NCBI GenBank assembly: GCA_018821745.1
Contig: JAHJLU010000717.1
Location: 1 to 6,751, forward strand
DNA length: 6,751 nucleotides
Origin: Myxococcota bacterium
GTDB taxonomy: Bacteria > Myxococcota_A > Polyangia > HGW-17
Reading direction: 5' to 3'
Shown here: positions 4,375 to 6,751 of the stretch, piece by piece
How positions within the stretch are numbered: position 1 is the first letter of the stretch
Layout of the letters: every line of letters begins with the position of its first letter
Notes under the pieces: model-generated
The model's database searches: none
What the model saw: the letters and a program-made list of their open reading frames with translations, nothing else
What the model was told of the DNA's origin: nothing
Made by a program: the position numbers and the translations under genes

Positions 4375-6444
4375 ATGAGAAACCTGATCCTGATTGCGGT
4401 TGTATTCACCTTTGCCCTGATTGCCTGTGACGACGGTGGTGGAGGTGACCCCGCTGTTGAGATCTGCAATAACGCTGCCGACGACGATGGCGATGGGCTC
4501 TTTGATTGCGATGACCCTGATTGCGCAGGATATAGCGGGTGCCAGGCGAACAACTGCACCCCAGAGTGCGAGGAGGGTGAGTCCCAGTGCGCCGGTGGGG
4601 CAATGCTGCAGGTTTGTGCCCTGGTTCAGGGGTGTAACGCTTGGGTTGACGATACAGACTGCGACTCGCTGTCACAGGTGTGTCAAGTGAATGGGACAAC
4701 GGGCAACGCCGAGTGTGTGGCTACGTGTCAGAATGTCTGCCTCACAGTCGGCGACACTCGGTGCTCAAACAATATTGTCCAGACCTGCACCCTCCAGGGG
4801 ACTGGTTGCCTCGACTGGGAGGACACTGAGAACTGCACTGCCACTTCCCAGTCCTGTTCTACAGTGAGCGGAGACGCAGCTTGCATCAACGAGATTACCT
4901 GCGGAGACGGGATCGCCCAAACCCCAGTTGAGGAGTGTGATGGTACTGACCTCCACTCTGAAACATGCGTAAGCCTTGGCTACTACGGTGGCACACTTTC
5001 CTGCAGAGGAACCTGTGAATTCAATCTGGACTCCTGTGAGACTTTTGGCCGATGCAGTGACGGAGAGATCCAGGACCTCTATGGTGAGGAGTGCGAGGGT
5101 GTTAACCTGAACGGCGCCAGCTGTGAGAGCCTCGGCTATTATGGAGGGCAGCTCTTTTGCGGCGGTGACTGCCGCTTTGACCTCACCCAGTGTGAGGCTT
5201 CTGGGCGGTGTGGAGATGGGGTGATTCACATGGCGCAGGGCGAGGAGTGCGACGGGTCGAATCTGAGCAGCCAGACCTGCTTGACGCTGGGATACGGGCA
5301 GGAGAGCGGGGCGCTCGGATGCATGGGCTGCATGTTCGACGAGACCGCGTGCGTTCCCAAGAACACGAACGCGGACCTCTCGTCGCTGACGGTGAGCGCG
5401 GGGACGCTGACGCCGGCGTTTACGGCGGGCACGACGTCGTATGCAGTGACGGTACTGACATCTGTGACGACGCTGACGGTGGCGGCGACCAAGGCCGATA
5501 CCTACGCGAGCGTCAACATCACGCCTGCGCAGCCGATGACATTGACGCTGGGCGACAATCCGGCGACGGTGACGGTAACCGCAGAGAGCGGGGCGTCCAA
5601 GGAGTACATGGTGACGGTGATACGCCTGTCACCCAATGACCTGAGTTCCCCGAACATCGGTATGCTGAAGTATGTCCCCGCCGGGACTTTCCAGCGGGAT
5701 TCCACGCCGACGAACCTGAGCATGGTGACGGAGTTCCGCATGAGCCAGCACGAGATTACACGGGCGCAGTGGACGGCGGTGACGGGGTGGGCGGATCCGA
5801 GCGATGTCACGGTTTCGAGCGGCACGGGAGATCCTGTGCAACAGGTGAACTGGTACGACGCGATCGCGTTCTGCAACAAGTTGAGCCTGCTGGAAGGGCT
5901 GACGCCGGTGTACACGGTGAGCGGGGTGGACTTCACGACGCTGACGTACGCGCAGATTCCGGCGGCGAGCAACGCCACGTGGAACGAGGCGACGGCCAAC
6001 TGGAGCGCAAACGGATACCGGTTACCAACCGAGGCGGAATGGATGTGGGCTGCAATGGGGGCGGACACGGAGAACCCCGGTGTGACAAACACGACGGGGT
6101 ATTTGAAGGCGTTTGCGGGGAGTACAGGCAGCAATGCCATCGGTGACTATGCTTGGTACTCGGTGAACAGCACATCCAAGACACACCCGGCGGGGACGAA
6201 GCTCCCCAACGAGCTGGGGCTGTACGACCTCTCCGGGAATGTGTTTGAGTTGGCGTGGGACTGGTATGGGACGTACCCGACGGGGACACAGACGGACTAT
6301 CGGGGGGCGGCCTCGGGCGTAAGCCGCGTGATACGCGGGGGCTACTGGGGCGGCCCTGCGTCCTACTGTACCGTGGCCGTCCGGTACGGCTACGGCCCGT
6401 TCGGCCGGGACGACGGCATCGGTTTTCGGGTGGTGCGTCCATGA
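4375..6444 (+). CDS. Cysteine-rich lipoprotein with cadherin-like and C-terminal FGE-sulfatase/SUMF1 (C-type-lectin-like) domains
   Basis: 689 residues, probably anchored in a membrane and facing the periplasm or exterior. Residues 1-18 form a lipoprotein signal ending LIAC (Cys18). Residues 31-326 contain 38 cysteines: an acidic segment DDDGDGLFDCDDPDC (36-50), two eight-Cys repeats (61-114, 118-170) and three six-Cys Myxococcus-type repeats (176-221, 227-273, 279-326) with near-constant spacing. Residues ~332-417 resemble the cadherin-like beta-sandwich family (LSSLTVSAGTLTPAF). Residues ~427-689 are a formylglycine-generating-enzyme-like domain: YVPAGTF, GYRLPTEAEW (547-556), GNVFELAWDWYG (621-632), RVIRGGYW (651-658), GFRVV (683-687). 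Of the two active-site cysteines in true FGE enzymes only Cys665 remains; the other aligns with Gly660, so catalysis is unlikely and ligand binding more probable. Codon usage shifts near 5220-5290. The last ~30 codons resemble a DGR variable region. Sure of the gene and domains, not of the role. Confidence 0.92.
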   Translation: MRNLILIAVVFTFALIACDDGGGGDPAVEICNNAADDDGDGLFDCDDPDCAGYSGCQANNCTPECEEGESQCAGGAMLQVCALVQGCNAWVDDTDCDSLSQVCQVNGTTGNAECVATCQNVCLTVGDTRCSNNIVQTCTLQGTGCLDWEDTENCTATSQSCSTVSGDAACINEITCGDGIAQTPVEECDGTDLHSETCVSLGYYGGTLSCRGTCEFNLDSCETFGRCSDGEIQDLYGEECEGVNLNGASCESLGYYGGQLFCGGDCRFDLTQCEASGRCGDGVIHMAQGEECDGSNLSSQTCLTLGYGQESGALGCMGCMFDETACVPKNTNADLSSLTVSAGTLTPAFTAGTTSYAVTVLTSVTTLTVAATKADTYASVNITPAQPMTLTLGDNPATVTVTAESGASKEYMVTVIRLSPNDLSSPNIGMLKYVPAGTFQRDSTPTNLSMVTEFRMSQHEITRAQWTAVTGWADPSDVTVSSGTGDPVQQVNWYDAIAFCNKLSLLEGLTPVYTVSGVDFTTLTYAQIPAASNATWNEATANWSANGYRLPTEAEWMWAAMGADTENPGVTNTTGYLKAFAGSTGSNAIGDYAWYSVNSTSKTHPAGTKLPNELGLYDLSGNVFELAWDWYGTYPTGTQTDYRGAASGVSRVIRGGYWGGPASYCTVAVRYGYGPFGRDDGIGFRVVRP
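6343..6420 (+). other. Candidate hypervariable (DGR-type variable repeat) segment
   Basis: Codons 657-682 of the lipoprotein lie in the C-terminal FGE/C-type-lectin-like fold, the usual place for DGR variable repeats. Scaffold positions (Trp658, Pro661, Ala662, Cys665, Val667, Arg670, Pro675, Arg678, then GFR) alternate with positions encoded by TAC, GGC, TCC, ACC, GCC, GTC, TTC, GAC and ATC. All of these are reachable from AAC by adenine-only substitution, while the scaffold codons often end in G or T. Six of six glycines here are GGC (seven of seven including Gly656), against 3 of 22 between residues 427 and 655. A template repeat and reverse transcriptase would confirm this; neither is in the window. 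Ordinary divergence of a paralogous family is the alternative. Confidence 0.4.
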
Positions 6445-6455
6445 GTTCTGCGGAA

Positions 6456-6498
6456 GACCAGGGAATCCTGCTTATCATGGGGCCCCTTGACCAGGGAA
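6456..6498. repeat. 10-bp direct repeat flanking GGGGCCCC, just after the lipoprotein gene
   Basis: GACCAGGGAA is repeated at 6456-6465 and 6489-6498, with the palindrome GGGGCCCC at 6479-6486 between them. CAGG-GAAT-CCTG (6459-6470) can form a small hairpin with a 4-nt loop, 14 nt after the stop codon. No T-tract follows, so transcription termination is not indicated. Confidence 0.4.
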
Positions 6499-6531
6499 AT
6501 GGGCACTTGCTCTCCACACCATGAGGTCTCG

Positions 6532-6730
6532 TTGACTTTTGAAAAACTCCACGAAGAAGTCTACTCATAATATCTTGCACTTGTTGACTTATTGACTTTT
6601 TCTCCCTTAAAGTTCTCCCAAGAAAAAAGAAGAAAGTAAAGATAGGGAAAGTATAAGGAGCAAAGTCCATATCCCTGCCAGGACCGACTCAAGGTCCTGT
6701 TCTGACAGCATAAATCGCCGTTGACTTTTT
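6532..6730 (+). repeat. Four copies of TTGACTT(T/A)T
   Basis: TTGACTTTT at 6532-6540, TTGACTTAT at 6584-6592, TTGACTTTTT at 6592-6601 (sharing a T with the previous copy) and TTGACTTTTT at 6721-6730 are all on the plus strand. The first two and the last are preceded by G. TTGACT resembles a sigma70 -35 hexamer, but I find no well-spaced -10 for each copy. No complementary copies are present. They could be binding sites or a dispersed genomic repeat. Confidence 0.5.
6679..6699. repeat. Hairpin CAGGACC-GACTCAA-GGTCCTG
   Basis: A perfect 7-bp stem (6679-6685 with 6693-6699) has a 7-nt loop. The bases after it on the plus strand (TTCTGACAG) are not a T-run, so it is at best a Rho-independent terminator lacking its tail, or an RNA or protein-binding dyad. 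Confidence 0.4.
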
Positions 6731-6751
6731 ATCCCCAAAAACCCCACGGGC

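Larger units (their letters stand above)
6445..6751. other. AT-rich intergenic region downstream of the lipoprotein gene
   Basis: No gene is visible in these 307 bases. After about 6530 the composition turns AT-rich, in contrast with the GC-rich gene before it. A purine tract (37 of 41 purines, 6620-6660) ends in AAGGAG (6655-6660), which resembles a ribosome binding site, but no ATG, GTG or TTG follows at a usable distance. No convincing terminator for the preceding gene was found, and nothing resembles a second copy of the lipoprotein 3' end. Confidence 0.6.

Noticed and set aside
5502..6140. A long (212-codon) minus-strand frame inside the lipoprotein gene
   Set aside because: It is opposite a gene with clear domains and arises from the G-ending codon bias of that region.
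6655..6680. AAGGAG at 6655-6660 as the ribosome binding site of a new gene
   Set aside because: No ATG, GTG or TTG follows within usable distance.
6445..6751. Search for a DGR template repeat downstream of the candidate variable region
   Set aside because: No second copy of the RGG-to-GFRVV coding segment, adenine-rich or otherwise, is visible here or elsewhere in the window.

Overview
The window looks like chromosomal DNA from a high-GC Gram-negative bacterium. Affiliation with Myxococcota, Bradymonadota or a neighbouring 'deltaproteobacterial' lineage is an inference from one gene. That gene encodes a cysteine-rich lipoprotein with a DDDGDGLFDCDDPDC segment and CGDG...EECDG repeats of the Myxococcus cysteine-rich repeat type. 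No rRNA, tRNA, transposase, integrase or CRISPR array is visible.

Positions 1-1146 hold no gene I can defend. They are built from short words repeated in both orientations, in three successive blocks: CCGTCA/TGACGG (16-235), CCGGAGTG/CACTCCGG (329-588) and an 11-mer family CATC(A/C)CC(G/C/T)GCA (597-912). Hairpins are nested inside, and a TGTGTATCAG marker recurs three times. Only a 25-codon ORF of doubtful reality follows, at 1036-1113.

Positions 1147-4005 (minus) encode a 952-residue putative lipoprotein. It has a spermidine-synthase-like Rossmann domain followed by a long, mostly helical, unrecognised region. Positions 4006-4374 separate it from the divergently transcribed second gene. 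This gap carries a nested palindrome near the leftward gene, a clear leftward intrinsic terminator with no obvious gene feeding it, and a good sigma70-type promoter (TTGACC-N17-TATCAT) for the rightward gene.

Positions 4375-6444 (plus) encode a 689-residue lipoprotein. In order it has a lipobox, a 38-cysteine array, a cadherin-like beta-sandwich and a C-terminal formylglycine-generating-enzyme/C-type-lectin-like (SUMF1) domain. Codon usage changes abruptly inside the third cysteine repeat, so the gene looks mosaic. The last ~30 codons have the layout of a diversity-generating retroelement (DGR) variable region: fixed scaffold residues are interleaved with variable positions that all use NNC codons, and glycine switches from mostly GGG to exclusively GGC. 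No template repeat or reverse transcriptase is present here, so this is a hypothesis.

Positions 6445-6751 are non-coding and turn AT-rich, with four TTGACTT words, a purine tract and a 7-bp hairpin. The two large genes are divergent and both predicted to be exported lipoproteins. Beyond that the sequence does not show that they work together.
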